A DNA stretch of 64,000 nucleotides from Candidatus Gastranaerophilales bacterium. GTDB taxonomy: Bacteria > Cyanobacteriota > Vampirovibrionia > Gastranaerophilales > Gastranaerophilaceae. A program made the translations under genes and the position numbers. The notes beneath the pieces are model-generated. The model made no database searches, was not told the DNA's origin, and saw nothing but the letters and a program-made list of their open reading frames with translations. The stretch covers positions 87,217 to 151,216 of the forward strand of contig CALUYE010000004.1 in assembly GCA_944324945.1 (NCBI GenBank), read 5' to 3'. Below, one piece after another: positions 17,709-25,583 of the stretch; position 1 is the stretch's first letter, and the number at the start of each line of letters is the position of its first letter.

Positions 17709-18626
17709 CTATACCTGTAAATGTTTTTTAATACTTAAGAAGCTTCCTACCGCGCTAAATGTAACACCCAAGGTTAGTACACTAAATAATACGGTAAATT
17801 GTGCCATGGGGTTTATTTGAATCATGTAAAATTCGTGTATTTTGATGATATAATTTTGAACAATATCAATCGGAATTATTGCAATTAATGCTCCTAAAAA
17901 GCCGTATATCGCGCCTTGCAGTACTAAAGGCGTTTTAATATACCAGTTTGAGACACCCATAAGCCGCATGATTTCTATTTCTTCTTTTCTTGATTGAATA
18001 ACAAGTTCTATTGTGCTGTTAATGATTGCAATTGTTAATATGCAGACTATAATAACAAATACGAATGTTGCGGTATTGATTATTGCATTAATCATTTCAA
18101 ATTTTTGAACCAAATCTTTAGCATAACTCATATCATTTATGCCTTCGATATTTTTAAGCGAATTCATAACGGGAGTTATATTTTTGGTATCGTCAACTTT
18201 TACATGTAGTGTATCAGGCAAGGGGTTTGTTATATCGGGTACATCGATTTCTTTTTTTAATTCAACCCATGATTTTTCTTTTGATATAAACGTAACCTTT
18301 TTAACATGTTCTATTCCTCTTATTTTTTCAATTGTTGCGTTTATGTTTGCTTCGGGTTTTAAATATGCGCTCACTTCAAGAGCGGAGCCTAAGGATGAAG
18401 CAAAGGAATTAAGCGCAAGAGTAACTCTGAAAATAGAACCGAAAATTGTTAAGATGGCAGCTATTGTTGTAATAATTGCCAAGTTAACAATGCCTGCCTG
18501 AATTATACCTTTTATTGTTTCGATTATAATTCGATAGCTTATTCTTATTTCGCTCATCCAGTCTTTTGGGATGCGCGATTTAACTTTTTGTTTAAAGGTG
18601 TTAGTATTTCTCGGTTTTCTAATCAT
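17709..18626 (-). CDS. ftsX: Cell division protein FtsX
   Basis: FtsX is the membrane subunit of the FtsEX complex, which activates peptidoglycan hydrolases at the division site. The 305 residues show the expected plan: a cytoplasmic N-terminus, helix 1 (~38-62), a large extracytoplasmic domain (~65-180, with the segment SAYLKPEANI), then three helices near 185-210, 230-255 and 275-298. The motif SRKEEIEIMRLMGVSNWYI just after helix 2 is typical of FtsX permeases. The gene overlaps ftsE by 8 bp and is followed 3 bp later by the HDOD gene. The murein hydrolase partner is not in the window. Confidence 0.93.
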   Translation of the reverse strand: MIRKPRNTNTFKQKVKSRIPKDWMSEIRISYRIIIETIKGIIQAGIVNLAIITTIAAILTIFGSIFRVTLALNSFASSLGSALEVSAYLKPEANINATIEKIRGIEHVKKVTFISKEKSWVELKKEIDVPDITNPLPDTLHVKVDDTKNITPVMNSLKNIEGINDMSYAKDLVQKFEMINAIINTATFVFVIIVCILTIAIINSTIELVIQSRKEEIEIMRLMGVSNWYIKTPLVLQGAIYGFLGALIAIIPIDIVQNYIIKIHEFYMIQINPMAQFTVLFSVLTLGVTFSAVGSFLSIKKHLQV

Positions 18627-19293
18627 AAGTTCCTGCTAACATGTCTCTCACTATTTGTCCGTGTTCAAGTGTTACGACTCTTTTTCTGAAGTAATTAACC
18701 ATAGCTTGATCATGGGTTGAAACAAGTATTGTTATTCCTCTTTGATTAACCTGCTCCAGTATTTGCATTACTTCAAGCGAGTTTTTAGGGTCTAAATTTC
18801 CCGTAGGTTCATCTGCAATCAATAAAGGAGGCCCGTTTACGATTGCACGCGCAATGGAAACTCTTTGCTGTTCTCCGCCTGATAATTCGCAGGGTTTTGA
18901 TTTATATTTATCCTCAAGACCTACGACTTTTAAGGCTCCAAATACTCTGGATTCTATCTCTTTTGATGAAATTCCCATTGTGCGGGTTACATAAGCTATA
19001 TTATCATACACCGTATGATTTTGTAAAAGTTTATAATCTTGAAAAACAATTCCCATGCATCTTCTTAAACTTGGGATTTTGCTTGGGGCAAGATTTCCGA
19101 TGTCAATTCCCGCTACATAAACATTCCCTCTTGTCGGGCGTTCTTCAAGGTATAACATTTTCATTAATGTTGATTTACCTGCCCCTGATGAACCAACAAG
19201 GAAAACAAATTCTCCGGGCTGAATATGAAGATTTATGCCCCTTAGGGCATATTTGTTTTTATATTGTTTTACTAAATCTCTAAGTACTATCAT
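18619..19293 (-). CDS. ftsE: Cell division ATP-binding protein FtsE
   Basis: This is the ABC ATPase partner of FtsX. The 224 residues show Walker A GSSGAGKSTLMK (~res 34), the Q-loop FQDYKLL, signature LSGGEQQRVSIARA (~res 138), Walker B LLIADEPTGNLDP, and the switch His in STHDQAM. The order and length are normal for FtsE, and the neighbouring ftsX settles the assignment over LolD-like ATPases. Its start overlaps the end of the transketolase C-subunit gene by 4 bp, a typical translational coupling. Confidence 0.95.
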   Translation of the reverse strand: MIVLRDLVKQYKNKYALRGINLHIQPGEFVFLVGSSGAGKSTLMKMLYLEERPTRGNVYVAGIDIGNLAPSKIPSLRRCMGIVFQDYKLLQNHTVYDNIAYVTRTMGISSKEIESRVFGALKVVGLEDKYKSKPCELSGGEQQRVSIARAIVNGPPLLIADEPTGNLDPKNSLEVMQILEQVNQRGITILVSTHDQAMVNYFRKRVVTLEHGQIVRDMLAGTYD

Positions 19294-20240
19294 TTTACAT
19301 CCATATATTCGATTACTTTTTCATAAATTTTTCTGTCGGTCAATCCGTAAAATTCCATTAATTGTCTTTGCTCTCCCGATTGTCCGAAGGTGTCTTTTGT
19401 TCCGATTCGATATACTTTAGAAGGGCAGTATCTGCAAATTGCTTCACAAACAGCGGAACCCAAACCTCCTATTATGCTATGGTTTTCAATTACCACAACT
19501 TTTTTTGTTTTTTGAGCACTTTCTTTAAGCGCTATATGATGGAACGGTTTTACAACGGGATAATGCAAGACTTCCGCATCAATTCCTATTTCGCTGAGGC
19601 TTTTTGCCGCGCTTAAAACTTCCCAAAGTGTTTCCCCGTTTGTTACAAGGGTTATATCTTTACCGTCTCTTAATTTAACTCCCGAGTTAGGGTTAAATTG
19701 GTATGATGAGTCAAATATGGTTTTTAAGTTTGTTCTTGGAATTCTTATATACATAGGTCCCGGTGTATTTGCCGCATATTCTATTACTTGCTTTACTTCC
19801 GTACAATCAGCGGGAACCATAACTTTCATATCGGGAATTGCTCTCATATAAGCAATATCTTCAAGCGCCTGATGAGATGCACCGTCTTCTCCGACGGTAA
19901 TTCCGCCATGGGTTGCAACGATTTTAACGTTTAATTTTGAATAGCAAATAGTATTTCTTATCTGATCAAGGCATCTTGCCGTTGCAAACATTGCAAACGT
20001 ACTTGCAAAAACTGTTTTACCGCCGTATGCAAGCCCTGCTGCCGTTCCCATCATGTCTTGTTCCGCGATACCGCAGTTAAAAAATCTTTCAGGATATGCT
20101 TTATGAAATTTAGCTGTCTGCGTAGAGCATGATAAATCCGCATCCAAAACAACTATGTTAGGATTTTTGGCGCCAAGCTCAACAAGAGTTTCGCCGTAAG
20201 TGTTTCTCGGGGATTTTATTTCTTCAACTTTAGAGAGCAT
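19290..20240 (-). CDS. Transketolase, C-terminal subunit
   Basis: The 316 residues contain the pyrimidine-binding and C-terminal domains of a transketolase: ELGAKNPNIVVLDADL near the start, the catalytic Glu in NCGIAEQDMMG (~res 62), GEDGASHQALEDIA, and the C-terminal swivel domain with NHSIIGGLGSAV. It needs the TPP-binding subunit encoded immediately upstream; the two genes overlap by 11 bp. Together they should interconvert pentose phosphates and triose/hexose phosphates. GGAGG precedes the ATG at 20240. The split form is common in thermophilic and anaerobic bacteria and archaea. A related TPP enzyme acting on a special sugar is possible given the cell-envelope neighbours. Confidence 0.9.
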   Translation of the reverse strand: MLSKVEEIKSPRNTYGETLVELGAKNPNIVVLDADLSCSTQTAKFHKAYPERFFNCGIAEQDMMGTAAGLAYGGKTVFASTFAMFATARCLDQIRNTICYSKLNVKIVATHGGITVGEDGASHQALEDIAYMRAIPDMKVMVPADCTEVKQVIEYAANTPGPMYIRIPRTNLKTIFDSSYQFNPNSGVKLRDGKDITLVTNGETLWEVLSAAKSLSEIGIDAEVLHYPVVKPFHHIALKESAQKTKKVVVIENHSIIGGLGSAVCEAICRYCPSKVYRIGTKDTFGQSGEQRQLMEFYGLTDRKIYEKVIEYMDVK

Positions 20241-21039
20241 TTAATTCCTCCAATGCCATATCTAACTGTTCTTTATCAGGCGCCTTGCCATGCCATGAAA
20301 CATTATTTTCCATAAACTTAACGCCTTTTCCTTTGATTGTGTTTGCAATTATTGCGCAGAGATTTTTTGAATTTTTAGCGTTTATAAGTGCGGTTTCAAT
20401 TTCTTCAAAATTGTGTCCGTCTATTGTTTGAACCTCAAAACCAAAAGCCTTTAATTTTTCATCAAGCGGTTCAAGAGTTTTAACTTCGTCTGTTGTTCCG
20501 TCTATTTGAAGTCTGTTTTTATCAATAATTATAACTAAATTATCAAGTTTTTGATTGTTAGCATTCATCAGGCTTTCCCAAACGCTTCCTTCCTGCATCT
20601 CGCCATCGCCCAATAAAACATAAACTTTTGAATTTATATTATCAAGCCTCATTGAAAGCGCAAGTCCGACTCCGATTGAAAGCCCTTGACCTAAAGAACC
20701 CGTTGAAACTTCAATACCGGGTAAATTAACTCTTGATGAAGGGTGTCCTTGAAGTTTGGAGCCTAATATTCTAAAACCGTTTAACAGTTCGGTTGAAAAA
20801 TAACCCGCATTTGCTAAAACCGCATAAAGTGCAGGGCTTGCATGGCCTTTTGAGAGTATAAATCTGTCTCTTTTTTTAAAATCAATTGATTTATCCCATT
20901 CCAAGGGTATATTTAGGATTTTTTTATACAAAACGGTTAATATATCAACGCACGAAAGCGCCCCTCCGGGGTGTCCCGACTTTGCGTTATAAATCATGCG
21001 CAGTATATCACATCTTACTTTTTTTGCGAATTCTTTCAA
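20230..21039 (-). CDS. Transketolase, N-terminal TPP-binding subunit
   Basis: The 269 residues cover the TPP-binding domain: the early AKSGHPGGALSCVDIL (~res 19), SKGHASPALYAVL, TGSLGQGLSIGVGLAL, and the TPP/metal motif LGDGEMQEGS (~res 143) with NKNRLQIDG. The frame begins with a TTG at 21039, preceded by a GAAGG-type ribosome site on the minus strand. No ATG occurs before residue 15, so I accept the TTG. The gene follows the TagA-like glycosyltransferase after only 4 bp and overlaps the C-subunit gene by 11 bp. The two chains form one enzyme. Confidence 0.9.
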   Translation of the reverse strand: MKEFAKKVRCDILRMIYNAKSGHPGGALSCVDILTVLYKKILNIPLEWDKSIDFKKRDRFILSKGHASPALYAVLANAGYFSTELLNGFRILGSKLQGHPSSRVNLPGIEVSTGSLGQGLSIGVGLALSMRLDNINSKVYVLLGDGEMQEGSVWESLMNANNQKLDNLVIIIDKNRLQIDGTTDEVKTLEPLDEKLKAFGFEVQTIDGHNFEEIETALINAKNSKNLCAIIANTIKGKGVKFMENNVSWHGKAPDKEQLDMALEELNAL

Positions 21040-21043
21040 AATA

Positions 21044-21778
21044 TCAGCCCTTCTTAAATATTGACTCTATTATACACTTTATTAAAAATATTGGCAAAAC
21101 GGGAAAAATCCTTTTAAACCTTTCAGGCTGGCATATAGTTCTATATAGCCATTCAAGCCCCAGTTTTTGATATATTAAGGGTGATTCTTTGACAACGCCC
21201 GAAAATACGTCAAAACTTCCCCCGACGCCTATCATAACCGTATTTTGTAAAATATCTTTTAATTTAAAAATAATTTCTTCCTGATAAGGAGAACCCATTC
21301 CGACAAGAAGTATTTGCGGATTTGCTTGCTTGATTTCGTTAAGTATTTTTTCTTCCTCACCTTTTATATATCCGTTATGAGAATAAACAATATTAAGCGA
21401 AGGATACATATTTTTAAAGTTTTGCGTAGTTTTTTGAATTATTTCTTCTTTTGCACCTAAAAAAGCAATGGAATAATTGTTTAGTGATGCCAGTTTTACA
21501 AGCTCTCTTGCAAAATCAACTCCTCTTATTTGATTTAAATTAATTCCTTTAAATTTAAGAGCCAATTTAACTCCGATACTTTCAGGGATATTTAAATCGG
21601 ATTTATTTATGATGTTTAAAAAGTCCTGATTTTTTTGCGCATTCATAATCATCTCGGGATTAAGCGTGATGATTTGAAAATTTTTCTTATCCGCAATTGT
21701 ATTGTTAACTATATTGATTGCTTCTTCTTTTTTTAATAAATCAACGGGACAGTTAAGGATAAATGTTCTTGTGTTCAT
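21044..21778 (-). CDS. WecG/TagA/CpsF-family glycosyltransferase
   Basis: The 244-residue protein belongs to glycosyltransferase family 26 (WecG, TagA, CpsF), which adds a sugar, often N-acetylmannosamine(uronate), to an undecaprenyl-linked intermediate. The defining segment is TLNPEMIMNAQKN followed by NIPESIGVKLALKF (~res 38-70), and later IAFLGAKEEI, QILLVGMGSPYQEEI and MIGVGGSFDVFSG. Residues after ~195 end in a short amphipathic, basic tail, as in membrane-associated members. It is the first gene of the operon that continues with transketolase, ftsE and ftsX, which suggests a link to envelope polymer assembly. The exact sugar cannot be told from sequence. Confidence 0.9.
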   Translation of the reverse strand: MNTRTFILNCPVDLLKKEEAINIVNNTIADKKNFQIITLNPEMIMNAQKNQDFLNIINKSDLNIPESIGVKLALKFKGINLNQIRGVDFARELVKLASLNNYSIAFLGAKEEIIQKTTQNFKNMYPSLNIVYSHNGYIKGEEEKILNEIKQANPQILLVGMGSPYQEEIIFKLKDILQNTVMIGVGGSFDVFSGVVKESPLIYQKLGLEWLYRTICQPERFKRIFPVLPIFLIKCIIESIFKKG

Positions 21779-21884
21779 ATTAATATCCTAGCATAAGTAT
21801 GGTCTTTATAAAATATTAATTTTAAAAAATATTTTTTTGTATTAAAATTTTATTTAGGAAGTCGAATTTTTAAGGAATTATTGA

Positions 21885-22880
21885 ATGAATAAATGTGTTG
21901 CAGTTATCGGATGCGGAATCTGGGGTAGAAATATAGTCAGAAATTTTTATAATCTCGGCGCACTTCATACAGTCTGTGATTTAGATTCTGATAATTTAAA
22001 TTTAATTCAGGATTTATACAGAGATGTTAATATTTCAAACGATTTTGAATCCGTTATTAAAAATCCTGAAATAACTGCACTTTGTGTTGTAACACCGAGT
22101 CATACGCATTTTAACCTTGTTAAAAAAGCAATTTTGGCCCATAAACACGTTTATGTTGAAAAACCGATTTCGACTTCATCAAAAGAAGTTCAGGAACTTA
22201 AAGATTTAGCGGACAAGGAAGGAATCAAGCTTCTTGTCGGACACCTTTTATTGTACCATCCTGCGGTAAACAGACTTAAAATGATTATTGCTCAAGGACT
22301 TTTGGGTAAAATTAAATACGTACAATCAGACAGATTAAACATAAACTACTTTAAAAACGACAGAAGCGTAATGTGGGATTTAGCGCCGCATGATGTTTCC
22401 ATGATAGCACACGTTACGGGAAAAGCCCCCGTTAGAGTATTAAATGCCGTTGGTGTGGCTTCAGAATTTGAAAATATCTGCGATATTACTCATTTAACAA
22501 TTGAATTTGAAGACGGCATCATAGGACAAGTCTCAGACAGCTGGATTCATCCTCAAAAAAGAGTTTCTCTTCTGGTACGCGGAGAAAAAGCAACGGCAAT
22601 TCTTGACGATACTCTTCAGGAAGGAAAACTTAAAGTTTACGATAACAAAAAAAGCTCTCAAAACGATATTGAAGTTTTTGATTATCTTGAAATTGAGCCG
22701 TTGAAGCTTGAATGCCAGCACTTTTTAAATTGCATAGAACATGATAAAACTCCCCGCTCGGACGGTGAAAACGGATATATGATTGTAAAAGTGCTTGAAG
22801 ATGCCGAGCGAATGATGCTTGGCGCACAAAAACAGCAGTATTTGGATAATCATGAATTTAAGCTTTCAAGATCAAAATAA
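21885..22880 (+). CDS. Gfo/Idh/MocA-family oxidoreductase
   Basis: The 331-residue enzyme has an N-terminal Rossmann fold (VAVIGCGIWGRNIVRNF, residues 4-20), the family motif YVEKPIS with the catalytic Lys (~res 96), and a C-terminal beta domain with MWDLAPHDVSMI (~res 166), where the Asp-Leu-x-x-His pattern marks the active site. These enzymes oxidise or reduce sugars or sugar nucleotides with NAD(P). The form is close to 3-oxo-glucosaminide or UDP-sugar dehydrogenases of surface glycan pathways, but the substrate is not determined by sequence. AAGGA lies before the ATG. It ends at 22880, directly against the convergent isochorismatase gene, leaving no terminator space. Confidence 0.9.
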   Translation: MNKCVAVIGCGIWGRNIVRNFYNLGALHTVCDLDSDNLNLIQDLYRDVNISNDFESVIKNPEITALCVVTPSHTHFNLVKKAILAHKHVYVEKPISTSSKEVQELKDLADKEGIKLLVGHLLLYHPAVNRLKMIIAQGLLGKIKYVQSDRLNINYFKNDRSVMWDLAPHDVSMIAHVTGKAPVRVLNAVGVASEFENICDITHLTIEFEDGIIGQVSDSWIHPQKRVSLLVRGEKATAILDDTLQEGKLKVYDNKKSSQNDIEVFDYLEIEPLKLECQHFLNCIEHDKTPRSDGENGYMIVKVLEDAERMMLGAQKQQYLDNHEFKLSRSK

Positions 22881-23423
22881 TTATTTAATCAAGGCTTGAA
22901 TTTCTTTAAAGTGTTCGTGTTTTGAGGATTTTAAAAATTCAAACAAAAGAATTTCAAGGGTTGTTACTTTAATTCCCTGTTGTTTCATTAATTCAAGAGC
23001 GGTGTTTTTGTTAAGGTCTTTTCTTGATGATGTGCAATCACAAACAACATAAACGCTAAAACCTGATTTTAATAAATCAAGAGCTGTTTGATAAACGCAA
23101 ATATGCGTTTCTATACCGAAAATTATTATATTTTTGATATTTTTATCAAGATTATTGATTTCGTCTTGAAATTCTTTTGTTTGGCAGGCGCTGAAAGTTG
23201 TTTTTTCGATTGTTTTAAAAGGAGCGATTTTTTTAATTTCATCAACCGTTTCGCCAAGACCCTTCGGGTATTGCTCGGTTAGAAGGGTTTTGATATTTAA
23301 AATTGACGCTGCTTTTAAAAGTTTAGCGGAATTATTTTGAATATCTAAACCGCAATCAAGCATCTTAACAAGTTTTTGCTGGATATCTATTCCTGTTATT
23401 AAAGAGTTATTTATTGTTATCAT
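22881..23423 (-). CDS. Isochorismatase-family hydrolase
   Basis: The 180 residues form a cysteine-hydrolase fold. The catalytic Asp is in GIDIQQ (res 13), a Lys lies in the EKTTFSA segment (~res 76), and the nucleophile Cys is in FGIETHICVYQ (~res 120s). TEQYPKGLG and the DCTSSR segment also fit the YcaC-like subgroup. Members hydrolyse amides or enol ethers, but sequence alone does not name the substrate. Its start is separated from the upstream KDPG-aldolase gene by an intrinsic terminator, so it probably has its own promoter in 23424-23494. Confidence 0.82.
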   Translation of the reverse strand: MITINNSLITGIDIQQKLVKMLDCGLDIQNNSAKLLKAASILNIKTLLTEQYPKGLGETVDEIKKIAPFKTIEKTTFSACQTKEFQDEINNLDKNIKNIIIFGIETHICVYQTALDLLKSGFSVYVVCDCTSSRKDLNKNTALELMKQQGIKVTTLEILLFEFLKSSKHEHFKEIQALIK

Positions 23424-23494
23424 ATTTTACCTTTTTTATTATAGATTTAAATCTTAATTGTAATTTTATCATAACAATTAAGATTTTTTTAACT

Positions 23495-23520
23495 AAAAAA
23501 AGCGGATGTTTTGCATCCGC
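23495..23520 (-). terminator. Intrinsic terminator after KDPG-aldolase gene
   Basis: GCGGATG (23502-23508) and CATCCGC (23514-23520) form a 7-bp GC-rich stem with a 5-base loop. On the minus strand it is followed at once by a run of seven Ts (complement of 23495-23501). It lies 13 bp after the stop codon of the aldolase gene and is the cleanest terminator in the window. Confidence 0.88.
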
Positions 23521-23533
23521 CTTGACCTAAAAA

Positions 23534-24130
23534 TTAATTTATTGATTTTATGACTTCTTTGACTGTTTGAACGATTTCGTTGTATCCTTTATCCTGATAC
23601 AAACCTCTTCCTACTCCGACTGCTTTTGCGCCTGCATCAAGATATCCTTTTATTTCTTCAAGTTTTACATAACCGCATGGAAGAAGGTTTAGAAAATGCA
23701 TGGGTTTGATTAATTCTTTTATATAATCAATCCCGCCCATTTTATCAACGGGATAGATTTTAATTAAAGCTATTCTTGATTTCCATGCGCTATATGCTTC
23801 GTTAGGGGTTGTTGCCGTGGGGATTAAAAAGGTTGAATAGCAGGAAGCAAAACGAATTAAATTCGATTGCAAAATAGGGCTTGAAATTATTTTAGCTCCT
23901 GCACAGAGTGCTTTTTGTGCTTGCGCTGTTGTAATTATTCCGCCTTGTGAAATTAAGATGTTATTGTGTTCATCGTGGATTTTTTTTGTAACATCATAAG
24001 GACAGTTAAATTCAATTACTTTAATTCCGCCTTCAATATAAGCTTTTGCAATTTCATAAGCGCGGTTTTTATCATCCTCTCTTATGATTGCGTATATTTT
24101 TTCATTACTTATGATGTCTGATATTTTCAT
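23534..24130 (-). CDS. KDPG/KHG aldolase family protein
   Basis: The 198-residue barrel resembles 2-keto-3-deoxy-6-phosphogluconate aldolase (Eda). IYAIIREDDKNRA at the start, IKVIEFNCP (~res 36, Glu), SQGGIITTAQAQKAL, and the Schiff-base Lys in ALIKIYPVDKMGG (~res 122) correspond to the family active site. Residues FLNLLPCGYVKLEEIKGYLDAGAKAVGVG match the phosphate-binding end. The role may be in the Entner-Doudoroff or hexuronate pathway, though a related keto-acid aldolase is possible. The gene overlaps the short upstream gene by 4 bp (ATGA type) and ends before a strong terminator. Confidence 0.85.
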   Translation of the reverse strand: MKISDIISNEKIYAIIREDDKNRAYEIAKAYIEGGIKVIEFNCPYDVTKKIHDEHNNILISQGGIITTAQAQKALCAGAKIISSPILQSNLIRFASCYSTFLIPTATTPNEAYSAWKSRIALIKIYPVDKMGGIDYIKELIKPMHFLNLLPCGYVKLEEIKGYLDAGAKAVGVGRGLYQDKGYNEIVQTVKEVIKSIN

Positions 24131-24438
24131 GCGAACACCGCACTTTTTTGAATTTGCGCATCTTTTACAAACTGTTCCATGTTTCGCAATCTTAAAATTG
24201 AAATTGCTTTTCTTGTTGCTTCGTCTTTAACAAGCCAGCAAAGTTTCTTTTCAAAGTTATGCAAAAAACAGTATGTTGAGCATAAAATTGCCGTTTTTGT
24301 CGCTTCAAAAAGATTCATGGAGCTTATATCTATGATATAGCGTTCGCCATCTTGTGTGTATTTTAATTTTAATGAGGATTCTTCGCTTTCAATTATGAAT
24401 CGCTTTTGCGAAAGGGTGATTTGTTTAATGGTGTTCAT
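24127..24438 (-). CDS. Small protein, possibly STAS-like
   Basis: I do not firmly recognise this 103-residue protein. The pattern RYIIDISSMNLFEATKTAIL (~res 32-52), then a helix and KKLCWLVKDEATRKAISIL, recalls the beta-alpha layout of STAS or anti-sigma-antagonist folds, but no phosphorylatable Ser motif of that family stands out. It is co-transcribed with the KDPG-aldolase gene, overlapping it by 4 bp. No signal peptide or transmembrane helix is present. Confidence 0.65.
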   Translation of the reverse strand: MNTIKQITLSQKRFIIESEESSLKLKYTQDGERYIIDISSMNLFEATKTAILCSTYCFLHNFEKKLCWLVKDEATRKAISILRLRNMEQFVKDAQIQKSAVFA

Positions 24439-24555
24439 ATTCGTTCTTTATTTTGCTACAAAATATTAAACGGCATATTTTTTATTCTTTTGATTTAAAT
24501 TTTAAAAAACTAAACCTTTTGGTGTATAATTTTTTTAAAATAATTTGAGGGAAAT

Positions 24556-25089
24556 ATGGACAATAAAGATTTAATTGAAATAGCAAAAAATATTAAACTT
24601 GTAGCGTTTGATGTGGATGGAGTTATGACAGACGGGTCTTTGAGTTTTACTCAAGACGGAGTTGAAATAAAGACTTTTAACGCAAAAGACGGCATGGGTG
24701 TTGTAATGTTATCAAGAGCAGGTTTAATTACTTCGATAATTACTGCAAGAGACAATAACACCGTTAATTTAAGAGCTAAGATGATTGATATTAAAGAACT
24801 GTACACGGGGCAAAAAGATAAAGCAAAAGCACTTGAGGATTTAATTAATAAATACAATATTAATAAATCGCAAGTTGCATATATGGGAGATGATTTACCA
24901 GATATTTGTATTTTAAAACAAATCGCCCTTGCATGCTGCCCGAAGGATGCTGTTTTGGAGGTTAAAAAAGTATGTAATTTTATTTCAAAAAAGAAAGGCG
25001 GCAGAGGCGCTGTTCGAGAACTGTGCGATTTTATTCTTGAAGCAAAAGGAATAAATTACGATATGCTTTTAAAGCCTAATAAACAATAA
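24556..25089 (+). CDS. kdsC: KdsC-type HAD phosphatase
   Basis: The 177-residue HAD hydrolase matches 3-deoxy-D-manno-octulosonate 8-phosphate phosphatase. It has the nucleophile motif AFDVDGVMTDG (~res 16-26), IITARDNNTV (motif II), the Lys region GQKDKAKAL, and the metal motif YMGDDLPD (~res 112). The small cap-less size and the GGRGAVRELCD tail are typical of KdsC. It should release phosphate from Kdo-8-P during lipopolysaccharide inner-core synthesis, implying a Gram-negative outer membrane. GAGGG precedes the ATG, and TATAAT at 24525-24530 may be its -10 box. No other kds gene is in the window, and some members of the family act on related sugar phosphates. Confidence 0.85.
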   Translation: MDNKDLIEIAKNIKLVAFDVDGVMTDGSLSFTQDGVEIKTFNAKDGMGVVMLSRAGLITSIITARDNNTVNLRAKMIDIKELYTGQKDKAKALEDLINKYNINKSQVAYMGDDLPDICILKQIALACCPKDAVLEVKKVCNFISKKKGGRGAVRELCDFILEAKGINYDMLLKPNKQ

Positions 25090-25094
25090 GTGTT

Positions 25095-25122
25095 AAGAAT
25101 TGTTAAAAAAGAACAATTTTTT
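25095..25122 (+). terminator. Terminator after kdsC
   Basis: AATTGTT (25098-25104) pairs with AACAATT (25112-25118), extendable by further A-T and G-T pairs, and a run of six Ts follows (25117-25122). It lies a few bases after the kdsC stop codon. The stem is AT-rich, so it is a moderate terminator. Confidence 0.6.
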
Positions 25123-25181
25123 ATGCGAATCCTTTTTAATATATGTAAGAATGTATTATATTGCGCTTATGGGAGGCAAAT

Positions 25182-25583
25182 ATGAGAAAATTTATCGGTT
25201 TATTAATGATTACAATATTTACGCTGACAAGTTTTGTATTTGTCGAAGCGCAAGCTTATGAAGAATATTATTCAATAGACGGATATAATACATATACAAT
25301 TTCTTCTTCATCAGATAAAAAAGAAAGCAAAATTACAAAAAGAAAAACAAGAGCCCAAAAAAGAAGAGAAGCAAGAAGGGCTGAATTTTTAAAACAAAAA
25401 GAAATGGCGGCTTCTAAAGTAACCAACAGTGAAAATGAAGAAGTAAGTAAAGAAACAAAAGAATTTTATAATATGAACCCTATTATTAAACCTTTGAAAA
25501 ACAATTTTGACGGTTCAACAAGATCAACTAAACCTTCAAAATTAAAAAGCAATTATTACCAAAGCCAAAATAAAAACAATTAA
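25182..25583 (+). CDS. Small basic secreted protein
   Basis: The 133-residue product has a clear signal peptide: MRKF, then a hydrophobic core of ~17 residues, ending near EAQA (~res 23). The mature part is highly charged, with a Lys/Arg-rich stretch (residues ~50-70, KRKTRAQKRREARR) and many Ser, Thr and Asn. No domain is recognisable. I chose the ATG at 25182, which has a strong GGGAGG at 25171-25176; a TTG at 25161 would put seven extra residues before the signal peptide. It could be an envelope-associated or nucleic-acid-binding exported protein. The stop is shared with the convergent helicase gene. Confidence 0.72.
   Translation: MRKFIGLLMITIFTLTSFVFVEAQAYEEYYSIDGYNTYTISSSSDKKESKITKRKTRAQKRREARRAEFLKQKEMAASKVTNSENEEVSKETKEFYNMNPIIKPLKNNFDGSTRSTKPSKLKSNYYQSQNKNN

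Noticed and set aside
18843..19283. 146-codon frame opposite ftsE
   Set aside because: FtsE motifs cover the same bases in the other strand. The antisense product has no recognisable feature.
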